Below are positions 18,232-26,841 of a DNA stretch of 64,000 nt, piece after piece. The notes under the pieces were generated by a model. That model was not told the origin of the DNA, did no database searches, and worked only from the letters and a program-made list of their open reading frames with translations. The position numbers and the translations under genes were made by a program. Each line of letters begins with the position of its first letter. Position 1 is the first letter of the stretch. The DNA comes from JBBRVW01 sp038246545 (GTDB lineage: Bacteria > Actinomycetota > Actinomycetes > JACCUZ01): the NCBI GenBank assembly GCA_038246545.1, contig JBBRVW010000009.1, positions 44,713 to 108,712 of the forward strand, read 5' to 3'.

Positions 18232-18702
18232 GTGAGGCCGACCCGCCTCGGCACGCTGGCAGTCCTCCTGGTCTGCGTCGGCGCGGTGGCCTGGGGCGCG
18301 CTCGCCGTCATGTCGGACCGTGGTGTCACGCTGCCGCCGCTCACCTGGACGGCGCCCAGCGGAGTCGCGCTGCTCGCCGTCGTCGTCCTGGTGATGGCGC
18401 TCGGGCTGCGGTCGCGGCTGAACCGGCCGGAGAAGCGGCTGGACCCGCTGTCGATGGCCCGGATGGCGGTGCTGGGCAAGGCCAGCGCGCACGTCGGCCC
18501 TGTGGTGGGCGGCCTGTATGGCGGCTACCTGCTGGTCCTGCTGCCCGACCTGGAGATCGACGCCCGCCGGGACCGTGCGGTGGTCTGCCTCGTCGCGGTG
18601 CTGGCGTCGGTGGCGCTGTCCGCGGCCGGCCTGCTGCTCGAACGGTCCTGCCGGGTGCCGCCCTCCGACGCCGAGGACGACCTGCCCGTCGCCCGCGCCT
18701 GA
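18232..18702 (+). CDS. DUF3180 membrane protein
   Basis: 156 residues, four predicted membrane helices (about 8-26, 40-60, 92-108 and 118-138) with the conserved central segment RPEKRLDPLSMARMAVLGKASAHVG between helices two and three. DUF3180 proteins follow folK in a large share of actinobacteria and have no known function. It begins with GTG 16 bases after folK. The last 178 bases overlap, on the opposite strand, the 3' end of the PadR-controlled membrane gene. Confidence 0.88.
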   Translation: MRPTRLGTLAVLLVCVGAVAWGALAVMSDRGVTLPPLTWTAPSGVALLAVVVLVMALGLRSRLNRPEKRLDPLSMARMAVLGKASAHVGPVVGGLYGGYLLVLLPDLEIDARRDRAVVCLVAVLASVALSAAGLLLERSCRVPPSDAEDDLPVARA

Positions 18703-19058
18703 CGCCGGCGCCGCAGCTCGGTGGACGCACCGGCGACCACGAGCAGCCCGGCCAGGACGCCGAGGCCGTCGGCCAGCAGCGGGCCGGCGCCCGCGGAGCC
18801 GGTGAGGCTTGCGCCGAGGTACGCCGTGGCCTCGAGCGCCTGGAGCACTCCCAGCACCGTCGAGAGCCAGAGGGCAGGGCGGCTGCGCCGCCACAGCAGC
18901 CAGCCGGCGGCGACCAGCGCGACCGCCGCGAGGCCAAGGATGTTGCCGACGCTGTCGGACGAGGACCAGGGCATCGTCGCCACCATCGTGAGGAAGGCGA
19001 GCCAGCCGGACAGGGCGACCAGGACTGGCCGGGTGAGAGGTGTGCCGGTGCTGGACAT
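18525..19058 (-). CDS. hypothetical membrane protein under a PadR operator
   Basis: 177 residues in the open frame. Residues 10-115 hold about four hydrophobic helices; after LRRRRQARATG the sequence becomes Ser/Arg-rich and low complexity, which is the part that lies antisense to the DUF3180 gene and may be an unselected tail. GGAGG is four bases before the ATG. A 20-bp palindrome matching the site before padR is 28 bases upstream of the start, so transcription is probably controlled by the PadR protein of the same gene group. Family not recognised. Confidence 0.6.
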   Translation of the reverse strand: MSSTGTPLTRPVLVALSGWLAFLTMVATMPWSSSDSVGNILGLAAVALVAAGWLLWRRSRPALWLSTVLGVLQALEATAYLGASLTGSAGAGPLLADGLGVLAGLLVVAGASTELRRRRQARATGRSSSASEGGTRQDRSSSRPAADSATDASTATRQTTARSRRASISRSGSRTSR

Positions 19059-19085
19059 GTGACCTCCGTCAGGGAGGTCCCCAGT

Positions 19086-19105
19086 TTAGGAAGGTACCTT
19101 CCTAA
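19086..19105. promoter_or_regulatory. perfect 20-bp palindrome, likely PadR operator
   Basis: TTAGGAAGGTACCTTCCTAA is an exact palindrome. It contains the stop codon of the upstream minus-strand gene and lies just ahead of the next one. Its half TTAGGAAGGTA recurs next to the padR start at 20108-20118, which ties it to that regulator. Confidence 0.7.
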
Positions 19106-19760
19106 GCGCAAGTACCTGTCGCAGCCCGGCGGCGGCGGCCAGGGCGGCCCAGCCGAGCAGCGAGAGCCCGAACGCCGCCCAGCCGAGCGTCGAGGCCGTG
19201 CCCGGCAGCCCCGGGGCGAAGCGCCACAGCGCGGCCAGGCCCCACGTGACCGACAGCGCGGCGAGCGCGGTGCGCCTCGCGCCGACCAGCGACGGGCGGT
19301 GCGGGCGCCGTCGCAGGCTTCGGACCGGGGCGACGACAGCGACCGCGACAGCCGCGGCGTGGAGCGGCAGGGCGACCGCCTCCGCGACGGCGACAGGCTC
19401 CGCCAACCAGGCGGCGCCGTCCCGGGCGGAGTCGACGAACACGCCGGGCCCGACCATGGGCAGGACCAGTGCGCCGAGAAGGGTCACGGGATGGGAGAGG
19501 TGCCAGGCGACGCGGTCCGGCCCGGCCTCGCGGGCCAGTCGCCACGTGAGGTCGGCCGGGGCGCCGCGCAGCACGCGCCCGGCGACCTGTCGGTCGACCC
19601 GCGACGGGCTGCGCCCGTTGGCTGCGGCCGCGGCTGCGGCGTAGTGGTCGTGCAGATCGGCCGCGACCTCGGCGCGTCTGTCGGTGCGCTCCGCGGGCAC
19701 GGCAGTCTCCGTGTAACGGCGTACCCACCAGGTGGCCAGCGAGGCGCCCCAGCCCGTCAC
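19086..19760 (-). CDS. hypothetical membrane protein coupled to PadR
   Basis: 224 residues. The N-terminal 75 residues resemble the cytoplasmic part of permease-like proteins with a DUF1700/HAAS-type role (VRRYTETAVPAERTDRRAEV, DLHDHY), and the rest has about four helices. Proteins of this kind are typically paired with a PadR regulator. The GTG start overlaps the padR stop (GTGA), so both are translated together. Its TAA stop lies inside the palindromic operator of the next gene. Confidence 0.75.
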   Translation of the reverse strand: MTGWGASLATWWVRRYTETAVPAERTDRRAEVAADLHDHYAAAAAAANGRSPSRVDRQVAGRVLRGAPADLTWRLAREAGPDRVAWHLSHPVTLLGALVLPMVGPGVFVDSARDGAAWLAEPVAVAEAVALPLHAAAVAVAVVAPVRSLRRRPHRPSLVGARRTALAALSVTWGLAALWRFAPGLPGTASTLGWAAFGLSLLGWAALAAAAGLRQVLALRKVPS

Positions 19761-20098
19761 GCGGTCGCCTCCCCGGTCCGGGTCACCGTGCTCGCCGCGG
19801 CCCTGAGGGCTCGGACGCCTGCTGCCGTGACCGTGTAGTGCCGGCGGCGCGGGCGGCCCTCGGCGGCAGCGGTAGCGGCGTCCTCCCACTCGGCGTCCAG
19901 ATAGCCCTCGCGACGCAGCCGGTCGAGCGCCTTGTAGAGCGTGCCGTGCGCGACCAGCCCGCGGCCGTCGCCGTCGCTGTCGCTGTCAAGAGCTTGCGCC
20001 AGGGCGAACCCGTAGACGCCGGCAGCGCCCTGCTGGACGGCCTGGTCGAGAATCGCGCGCTCGAGAGGGAGCAGCGTGCCGCGCTTCCGGAAGACCAC
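19757..20098 (-). CDS. PadR family transcriptional regulator
   Basis: 113 residues with the PadR winged helix: LERAILDQAV, VYGFALAQAL, HGTLYKALDRLRREGYLDAEW and the wing RRHYTVTAAGVRALRA. The short C-terminus fits PadR subfamily 2 proteins. It probably represses its own operon: the half-site TTAGGAAGGTA lies ten bases ahead of the GTG start. It leads a minus-strand group of three genes. The ligand is unknown; multidrug or envelope stress is typical for the family. Confidence 0.9.
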   Translation of the reverse strand: MVFRKRGTLLPLERAILDQAVQQGAAGVYGFALAQALDSDSDGDGRGLVAHGTLYKALDRLRREGYLDAEWEDAATAAAEGRPRRRHYTVTAAGVRALRAAASTVTRTGEATA

Positions 20099-20107
20099 GG
20101 AGCCACT

Positions 20108-20118
20108 TTAGGAAGGTA
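20108..20118. promoter_or_regulatory. half copy of the PadR palindrome at the padR start
   Basis: TTAGGAAGGTA is identical to one arm and centre of the 20-bp palindrome at 19086-19105. The other arm is not conserved here. Its position at the 5' end of padR suggests autoregulation. Confidence 0.5.
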
Positions 20119-20169
20119 TGCCGCGGGCGACAAGTGCTCCGCGGGGGGCCGCGTCGGGTGGCACGGGGG

Positions 20170-21357
<1,188 letters not shown>

Positions 21358-21359
21358 CC

Positions 21360-22082
21360 GTGGCCCTCTCGTACGGTGCACCGATCGTGCACGCCTCTGG
21401 TCGAGTCATTGCCGCGGACGAGCCGGCCAACCCATGGTTCACCTGGCAGTACGTCAGGGACAACTCGGGTGACCTCAAGAGTGCTCTCATCACCCACGTC
21501 GAGCTCACCGTCGAGTCGGTGCTGATCGCCCTCGTCATCGCCTTCCCGCTGGCCCTGATCGCCTACCGGTACCGACGGCTGGCTGGCCCGATCCTCGGCG
21601 TCACCGGCGTGCTCTACACGATCCCGTCGCTGGCGTTGTTCGCGTTCATCGCGCCGTTCTCGGCGTTCGGCCTGCGCAAGCGCACCGTCATCGTCGGCCT
21701 GGTGCTCTACGCGCTGCTGATCCTCGTGCGCAACATGCTCGTCGGTCTGCAGGGCGTGCCGGAGGACGTCCGGGAGTCCGCGCGTGGCATGGGTTACGGC
21801 CCGGGCCGGATGCTGTGGAAGGTCGAGCTGCCCGTCGCGCTGCCGACGATCATGGCCGGTGTGCGGGTCGCCACGGTCTCCACCGTCGCGCTGGTGACCG
21901 TCGGTGTCGTCGTCGGCGAGGGCGGTCTCGGCCAGCTCATCCTGCGCGGCTTCAACAACAACTTCTACCGGGCCGAGATCGTGACCGCCTCGGTCCTGAC
22001 GGTGGCGCTCGGACTGGCGTTCGACCTGTTGCTCTCGATGGCGACCAGACTCATGACCCCCTGGTCCAGGGGGCGGGCGTGA
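21360..22082 (+). CDS. osmoprotectant ABC transporter permease (OpuCB/OpuCD type)
   Basis: 240 residues with five or six helices and the binding-protein-dependent transport EAA-like loop (VPEDVRESARGMGYGPGRMLWKVELPVALPTI). The YTIPSLALFAFI segment is typical of OpuC permeases. It forms the membrane channel with the next gene, whose GTG overlaps its stop. GTG at 21360 is used; a second in-frame GTG at 21387 would shorten it by nine residues. It is divergent from the ATPase gene. Confidence 0.9.
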   Translation: MALSYGAPIVHASGRVIAADEPANPWFTWQYVRDNSGDLKSALITHVELTVESVLIALVIAFPLALIAYRYRRLAGPILGVTGVLYTIPSLALFAFIAPFSAFGLRKRTVIVGLVLYALLILVRNMLVGLQGVPEDVRESARGMGYGPGRMLWKVELPVALPTIMAGVRVATVSTVALVTVGVVVGEGGLGQLILRGFNNNFYRAEIVTASVLTVALGLAFDLLLSMATRLMTPWSRGRA

Positions 22083-22843
22083 ACCTCCTCGACGGCGCCG
22101 TCCGCTGGCTCAACGACCCGCTCAACTGGCAGGGCCCGAAGGGCGTCCCGCACCTCACGTACGAGCACCTCTACATCACGTTCTTCGCGGTGCTCATCGG
22201 CGCCGTCGTCGCGATGCCGTTGGCTCTTGTGCTCGGCCACACCGGGCGGGGCGGCGGCTTCACCGTCGCCGTCACCAACGTCTCGCGGGCCATCCCGACG
22301 CTGGCGCTGCTCACCATCTTCGCGGCCACCGCGATCGGTTTCGGCAACCGTGCCACCATCGTCGCGCTCGCCGTCTTCGCGATCCCGCCACTGCTGACCA
22401 ACACCTACGTCGGGGTCCGCGAGGTCGACCGTGACGTCGTCGAGGCCGCCCGGGGGATGGGCCTGTCCGAGTCCTCGATCCTGCTCCGGGTCGAGGTGCC
22501 GCTCGCGGTGCCGTTGATCGCTGCGGGGGTACGGACCGCAGCGGTCCAGGTGGTCGCGACCGCCGGTCTGGCCGCCCTGGTGGGCGGCGGCGGCCTCGGT
22601 GTGATCATCAACGACGGCTTCGGCCAGCAGGACCGGCCGCAGATCCTCGCCGGCGGGCTGCTCGTGGCCGGGCTGGCCCTGGTCGTCGAGGGTCTGCTGG
22701 CCCTGGTCCAGCGGCGGGTCACGCCGGGACGTGACCGCGGCCGCCTGCTCCGTCGGCGGTCGGGAGGGGCTGCCACCGATCATCCGGACCGTGACGTCGA
22801 CCACCGGGTCGAGGACGAGGAGCGGGCCGTCACCGTTCCGTGA
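22079..22843 (+). CDS. osmoprotectant ABC transporter permease, second subunit
   Basis: 254 residues, six predicted helices, and the EAA-like loop VDRDVVEAARGMGLSESSILLRVEVPLAVPLI. It pairs with the first permease as the heterodimeric channel. A polar, Arg/Asp-rich tail of about 40 residues follows the last helix. The start overlaps the previous stop (GTGA); the binding-protein gene begins 128 bases later. Confidence 0.9.
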   Translation: MNLLDGAVRWLNDPLNWQGPKGVPHLTYEHLYITFFAVLIGAVVAMPLALVLGHTGRGGGFTVAVTNVSRAIPTLALLTIFAATAIGFGNRATIVALAVFAIPPLLTNTYVGVREVDRDVVEAARGMGLSESSILLRVEVPLAVPLIAAGVRTAAVQVVATAGLAALVGGGGLGVIINDGFGQQDRPQILAGGLLVAGLALVVEGLLALVQRRVTPGRDRGRLLRRRSGGAATDHPDRDVDHRVEDEERAVTVP

Positions 22844-22971
22844 CCCCCGGGCGGTTGCGGTTGTCATACCCCCGTGCTGTGGTGGTTCCGAACATGCGGG
22901 TCCGGACGGGGCCCGCCAGACACGCGTGCCTCCCAGGACCCGGCGGCACGGGACACAGAAGGCGGGCTTGG

Positions 22972-23982
22972 ATGAGACTCCGTACGTTGGGCACCTCCGG
23001 CACTGCCGGGCTGCTGCTGCTCACCCTCACGCTCGCCGCCTGCGGCTCCAGCGGCCAGTCCGGCACCAAGGCCGCGCCGACCAAGTCGGGCAGCGCCACC
23101 AGCGGCGGCCAGGCCTGCGAGGCCAAGGCCGGTGACTCGCTGGTCGCGCTGACCGACGACAAGCAGCTGCAGACCGTCGACAACATCATCCCGGCGGTCA
23201 ACGCCAAGGCTGCGACGCAGCCGCTGCTCGACGCGCTCAACAAGGTCTCGGCGGCGCTGAGCCAGGACAAGCTGGTGGCCCTGAACAAGTCGACCGACAT
23301 CGACCGCACGACCTCGCCGAACGCCGCGAAGGACTTCGTCGCCGCCGAGGGTCTGGCCGACGGCGTGAGCGGCGGCTCGGGCAAGATCGTCGTCGGCGCG
23401 GCGAACTTCTCCGAGAACCAGACGCTGGCCAACGTCTACGCCCAGGTCCTCAAGGCGGCAGGCTTCGACGCCAGCGTCAAGACGGTGGGCAGCCGCGAGG
23501 TCTACGAGCCGGCCCTCGAGAAGGGCCAGCTCCAGGTCGTGCCGGAGTACGTCGGCACCCTGACCGAGTTCATCAACAAGGCCGAGAACGGCGCCGACGC
23601 GCAGCCGATCGCCAGCGGCGACCTGGACGCCACGGTCCAGGGCCTCACCGGCCTCGGTGACAAGGTCGGCCTGAAGTTCGGCGACCCGGCCGCGGCCGAC
23701 GACCGCAACACGTTCGCCGTCACCACGGCCTTCGCCGACGCGTACGGCGTGAAGACGCTGTCCGACCTGGCGGCGGCGTGCACGAGCGGTCTCGTCCTCG
23801 GCGGCCCGCCGGAGTGCCCGGACCGGCCGTTCTGCCAGCCCGGCCTCGAGAGCACCTACGGCCTGGCGTTCGACAGCTTCACCTCCCTGGACGCGGGCGG
23901 CCCGCTGTCGAAGACGGCGCTCAAGCAGGGCAAGGTCTCGCTGACCCTGGTGTTCTCCTCCGACGCCGCCCTCGCCGGCTGA
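22972..23982 (+). CDS. osmoprotectant ABC transporter substrate-binding lipoprotein with circularly permuted OpuAC domain
   Basis: 336 residues beginning with a lipoprotein signal (lipobox LAAC). In normal OpuAC/OpuCC proteins the domain opens with a VVGSKNF/TE-type strand and closes with a DDK-(P)PAV-LN-VD-AxxFL segment. Here the closing segment comes first (LVALTDDKQLQTVDNIIPAV, then LVALNKSTDID and AAKDFVAAEGL, residues about 58-128) and the opening strand follows (IVVGAANFSENQTL, about 138 on). The protein ends exactly where the normal one would continue (KTALKQGKVSLTLVFSSDA). The fold is probably intact but permuted. It should bind a quaternary amine such as betaine or choline. Confidence 0.88.
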   Translation: MRLRTLGTSGTAGLLLLTLTLAACGSSGQSGTKAAPTKSGSATSGGQACEAKAGDSLVALTDDKQLQTVDNIIPAVNAKAATQPLLDALNKVSAALSQDKLVALNKSTDIDRTTSPNAAKDFVAAEGLADGVSGGSGKIVVGAANFSENQTLANVYAQVLKAAGFDASVKTVGSREVYEPALEKGQLQVVPEYVGTLTEFINKAENGADAQPIASGDLDATVQGLTGLGDKVGLKFGDPAAADDRNTFAVTTAFADAYGVKTLSDLAAACTSGLVLGGPPECPDRPFCQPGLESTYGLAFDSFTSLDAGGPLSKTALKQGKVSLTLVFSSDAALAG

Positions 23983-24014
23983 CGGCAGCCTTCACCCGCT
24001 CCTCCGCCCCCGTA

Positions 24015-24114
24015 GGCCGAGTTGATCACGTCAGCGTGATCAACTCGGCCTGACAGCGGCTAGCAAGCCTCGGTCGACCCGACATGACCACGTCAGCGCG
24101 ATCATGTCGGGTCG
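24015..24114. repeat. double-hairpin intergenic repeat, copy B
   Basis: The first hairpin is a perfect 16-bp stem (GGCCGAGTTGATCACG at 24015-24030 with 24035-24050) with loop TCAG. The second pairs 24075-24092 with 24097-24114, 18 bp with two mismatches, again with loop TCAG. The centre holds GGCTAGCAAGCC. It fills the gap between convergent genes and could terminate both transcripts. Confidence 0.85.
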
Positions 24115-24120
24115 AGCACG

Positions 24121-24750
24121 TCAGGACGTCGGGGGCAGCACCGGATAGCGCTCGCCGACGGGAAGCTCGACCGGGACGATGTTGCCCGGCTGGGCGAGCG
24201 GGCAGGCCCAGGCCGGGTCGTAGGCGCAGGACGGGTTGTAGGCGAAGTTGAGGTCGGCCACCAGGGTTCCCCGCCCGGTCGCCAGGTCGACCTCACCGCC
24301 GAGGTCGGCGCCCTTCACGGTGTCGAGCAGGTAGCGGCCCGCGCCGTAGGTCTCGCGGCCGGCGAGGCGGTCCTTGACGGGCACGAACAGGCCGCCGCCG
24401 TACGAGTCGAGCCACCAGACGTCGAGGTCTCCGACGCCTGGCAGGTGCAGCACGCCGATCCGCACGAACGGCACCACGCCGTCGGTCGCGGTCGGCACCT
24501 CGAGCCGGTGCGGCTCGACGTCCGGGTCGAGCGCGACCTCGAAGCGGTACGCCGGGTCGTACGCCGCCACCCGGGCGCCGGTGAATGCGGCCCGCTCCAG
24601 GGCCATGACCGGGCTGTCGGGGTGGTGCAGCAGCAGCTCGTCGCGGCCCGAACGCCAGGTGGCGTGCGCGGTGGCCGGATCGGACGTGGCCCGCACCTCG
24701 GCGTAGAGGGCGTGCACGGCGCGGCGCCAGGCGAGCAGGGTGAGGCTCAT
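24121..24750 (-). CDS. DUF1684 family protein
   Basis: 209 residues fitting the DUF1684 family: an N-terminal helix (LLAWRRAVHALYAEVR), the HPDSPV and YDPAYRFEVAL segments, and the conserved C-terminal signature ADLNFAYNPSCAYDPAWACPLAQPGN followed by the LPVGERYP end. The Cys and Asn residues in the signature are nearly invariant in the family. It is cytoplasmic and of unknown function. The first base of its stop codon is seven bases after repeat copy B. Confidence 0.9.
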   Translation of the reverse strand: MSLTLLAWRRAVHALYAEVRATSDPATAHATWRSGRDELLLHHPDSPVMALERAAFTGARVAAYDPAYRFEVALDPDVEPHRLEVPTATDGVVPFVRIGVLHLPGVGDLDVWWLDSYGGGLFVPVKDRLAGRETYGAGRYLLDTVKGADLGGEVDLATGRGTLVADLNFAYNPSCAYDPAWACPLAQPGNIVPVELPVGERYPVLPPTS

Positions 24751-24845
24751 CGGCGGGTTTCCTCCGGGGCTGGTGTGACGAAAGTGGCCAGTGTGGCCCG
24801 CGTGGCGCCACGATCTGGGCGGCTGGTGGGCATACCTTCCCCGTC

Positions 24846-25373
24846 ATGGCTGGACGGCACCGTAGACCCCCCGCGTGGCGACGGCTGCTCACCTCGATGG
24901 TGCGCAGCCGCGACAGGGCGCGCACCGCCGCGCTCCGGGCCGAGGTGGTGGCGTTGCGGGCCACTGTCGCCGAGCTGCGGGCCGAGCTGGCCTGGATGAC
25001 CCGGGCCGCTGCGGCGGCCACCGAGGCGGCCGAGGCGGCCAGCGCGGTCGCGACGGCCGCCGCCGAGCCCGGCTGGGTGACGCTCCGGATGCCGCTGGTC
25101 CAGCTCGCCCTCGGCGACCCCGCCGGCGTGGCGACCGGTCCCGACGTCGCCGCCGCGCTGGCCACGGCCGACCGGTCCGCCGACACCGTGCTCACCGAGA
25201 TCGTGCTCGATCCGGCCCCCGCCCCGGCCGACCGGCTGGCCTGGAGCGTCCTCGCGCACCTCCCGGAGCGCCGCTTGCTCGACCCGAGGGCCGACCGCGA
25301 CCAGCAGCCCCGCGACCCGGCCGGCGAGGTCGCCGAGTCGGCGTCCGGTTCCCCGCACCGTCGCAGCGCCTGA
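24846..25373 (+). CDS. hypothetical protein with N-terminal coiled coil
   Basis: 175 residues. Residues 20-75 form an Ala/Arg/Glu coiled coil, followed by a segment that looks globular (WVTLRMPLVQLALGDPAGVATGPD). The Asp/Arg-rich C-terminus is probably disordered. No signal peptide or membrane helix is visible. It is divergent from the DUF1684 gene and convergent with nuoD. Family not recognised. Confidence 0.55.
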   Translation: MAGRHRRPPAWRRLLTSMVRSRDRARTAALRAEVVALRATVAELRAELAWMTRAAAAATEAAEAASAVATAAAEPGWVTLRMPLVQLALGDPAGVATGPDVAAALATADRSADTVLTEIVLDPAPAPADRLAWSVLAHLPERRLLDPRADRDQQPRDPAGEVAESASGSPHRRSA

Positions 25374-25412
25374 CCTCCTGCACCCGACGACAACGAACGG
25401 CGCCGACGACGC

Positions 25413-25568
25413 GACTTGTGCACGTCGCCGACGCCGCCTACTTGTCGACGCCGCCTACGTGTCGACGCCGCTACTTGTCGACGTCGCCGACGCCGCTACT
25501 TGTTGACGTCGCCGACGCCGCTACTTGTCGACGTCGCCGACGCCGCTACTTGTCGACGTCGCCGACGA
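25413..25568. repeat. tandem repeat derived from the 3' end of nuoD
   Basis: Seven copies start at 25413, 25438, 25455, 25471, 25496, 25521 and 25546. The full unit is 25 bp; two copies have lost eight or nine bases. Read on the minus strand, each full unit is GGCGACGTCGACAAGTAG (Gly-Asp-Val-Asp-Lys-stop) plus seven bases, so the array is a repeated duplication of the last codons and stop of nuoD. Only the innermost copy is translated. Confidence 0.9.
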
Positions 25569-26733
25569 CGAAGAACATCGAGCCGAGGATCGCCACCATG
25601 TCGGCCACCAGCTGGCCCGGCAACAGCTCGGTGAGCACCTGCACGTTGTTGTAGGACGCCGACCGCAGCTTGAGCCGCCACGGCGTCTTCTCGCCCCGTG
25701 ACACCAGGTAGTAGCCGTTGAGGCCGAGCGGGTTCTCGGTCCAGCAGTACGTCGACCCCTCCGGCGCCTTGAGGACCTTGGGCAGCCGGGTGGTCACCGG
25801 TCCCGGCGGCAGGGAGCCGAGCCGGTCGAGGCACGCGTCGGCGAGGTCGAGGGACACCCGCACCTGCTCGGCCAGCACCTGGAACCGCGCGAGGCAGTCG
25901 CCCTCCGAGCGCGTCACCACCTTCACGTCCAGCTCCCCGTAGGCCAGGTAGGGCTCGTCGCGGCGCAGGTCGAGGTCGACCCCGGAGGCCCGGGCGATCG
26001 GCCCGCTGACGCCGTACGCCGATACCAGCTCGGGCGCGAGGATGCCGACCCCGTGGGTGCGGGCCTGGAAGATCTCGTTGCCCAGCACCAGGTTCTCGAG
26101 GTCGGGCAACCGGCGGCGCACCTCGTCGACCGCGCGCCGGGCACGCCCGGTCCAGCCGGCCGGCAGCTCCTCCTTGAGGCCGCCGACCCGGTTGAACATG
26201 TAGTGCATCCGGCCGCCGGAGATCTCCTCCATGACGGCCTGCAGGGTCTCGCGCTCGCGGAACGCGTAGAAGATCGGCGTGATCGCGCCGAGCTCGATCG
26301 GGTAGGACCCCATGAACATGAGGTGGCTGAGCACCCGGTTGAGCTCCGCGAGCAGCGTGCGCGCCCACACGGCGCGCACCGGCACCTCCATGCCCAGCAT
26401 CCGCTCGACCGCCATGACCACGCCCAGCTCGTTGGCGAAGGCCGACAGCCAGTCGTGGCGGTTGGCGAGGACCACGATCTGTCGGTAGTCGCGCACCTCG
26501 AACAGCTTCTCGGCGCCGCGGTGCATGTAGCCGACGATCGGCTCGGCGCTGACGATCCGCTCACCGTCGAGCACCAGCTTGAGGCGCAGGACCCCGTGGG
26601 TGGCCGGGTGCTGCGGGCCGATGTTGAGCACCATGTCCTGCGTCGCGAGGTGGTCGCCGCGCGTCGCGCTCTCGACGACGTCGGCGCCCGCGCCGACGCC
26701 GATCACCCGCTCGGTAGGACCGGTCGTGCTCAC
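25546..26733 (-). CDS. nuoD: NADH-quinone oxidoreductase subunit D-like protein (orphan)
   Basis: 395 residues of the 49-kDa/NuoD family: NIGPQHPATHGVLRL, VGYMHRGAEKL, NRHDWLSAFANELG, the GSYPIELGAITP segment and the classic C-terminus AILGSMFFVVGDVDK. NuoD forms part of the quinone pocket of complex I. No other nuo gene is nearby, so this is a stand-alone paralogue as known from some actinobacteria. The arginine of MHRGAEKL equals the residue dimethylated by NDUFAF7 in mammals, and a MidA/NDUFAF7-type gene lies 3 kb away. GTG at 26733 is chosen; ATG at 26778 would add 15 residues. Confidence 0.92.
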   Translation of the reverse strand: MSTTGPTERVIGVGAGADVVESATRGDHLATQDMVLNIGPQHPATHGVLRLKLVLDGERIVSAEPIVGYMHRGAEKLFEVRDYRQIVVLANRHDWLSAFANELGVVMAVERMLGMEVPVRAVWARTLLAELNRVLSHLMFMGSYPIELGAITPIFYAFRERETLQAVMEEISGGRMHYMFNRVGGLKEELPAGWTGRARRAVDEVRRRLPDLENLVLGNEIFQARTHGVGILAPELVSAYGVSGPIARASGVDLDLRRDEPYLAYGELDVKVVTRSEGDCLARFQVLAEQVRVSLDLADACLDRLGSLPPGPVTTRLPKVLKAPEGSTYCWTENPLGLNGYYLVSRGEKTPWRLKLRSASYNNVQVLTELLPGQLVADMVAILGSMFFVVGDVDK

Positions 26734-26841
26734 GAGGCCCGAGTCTGCCAGCCTTTGCCGCTGGACAGCCGCCGGCATCAGCCGGCGGGGGATCCTCGGC
26801 CGTGGGCCACGTCGGCCGGACCTTCTGGGTAGCGTCGTGGC

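Noticed and set aside
18703..19058. Plus-strand open frames in the 18.7-19.8 kb region
   Set aside because: They lack ribosome sites and protein-like composition, while the minus strand carries clear helices and PadR-linked genes.
25413..25568. Regularly spaced repeats resembling a small CRISPR array
   Set aside because: The units are contiguous with no unique spacers, and each is a copy of the nuoD 3' end; no cas genes are nearby.
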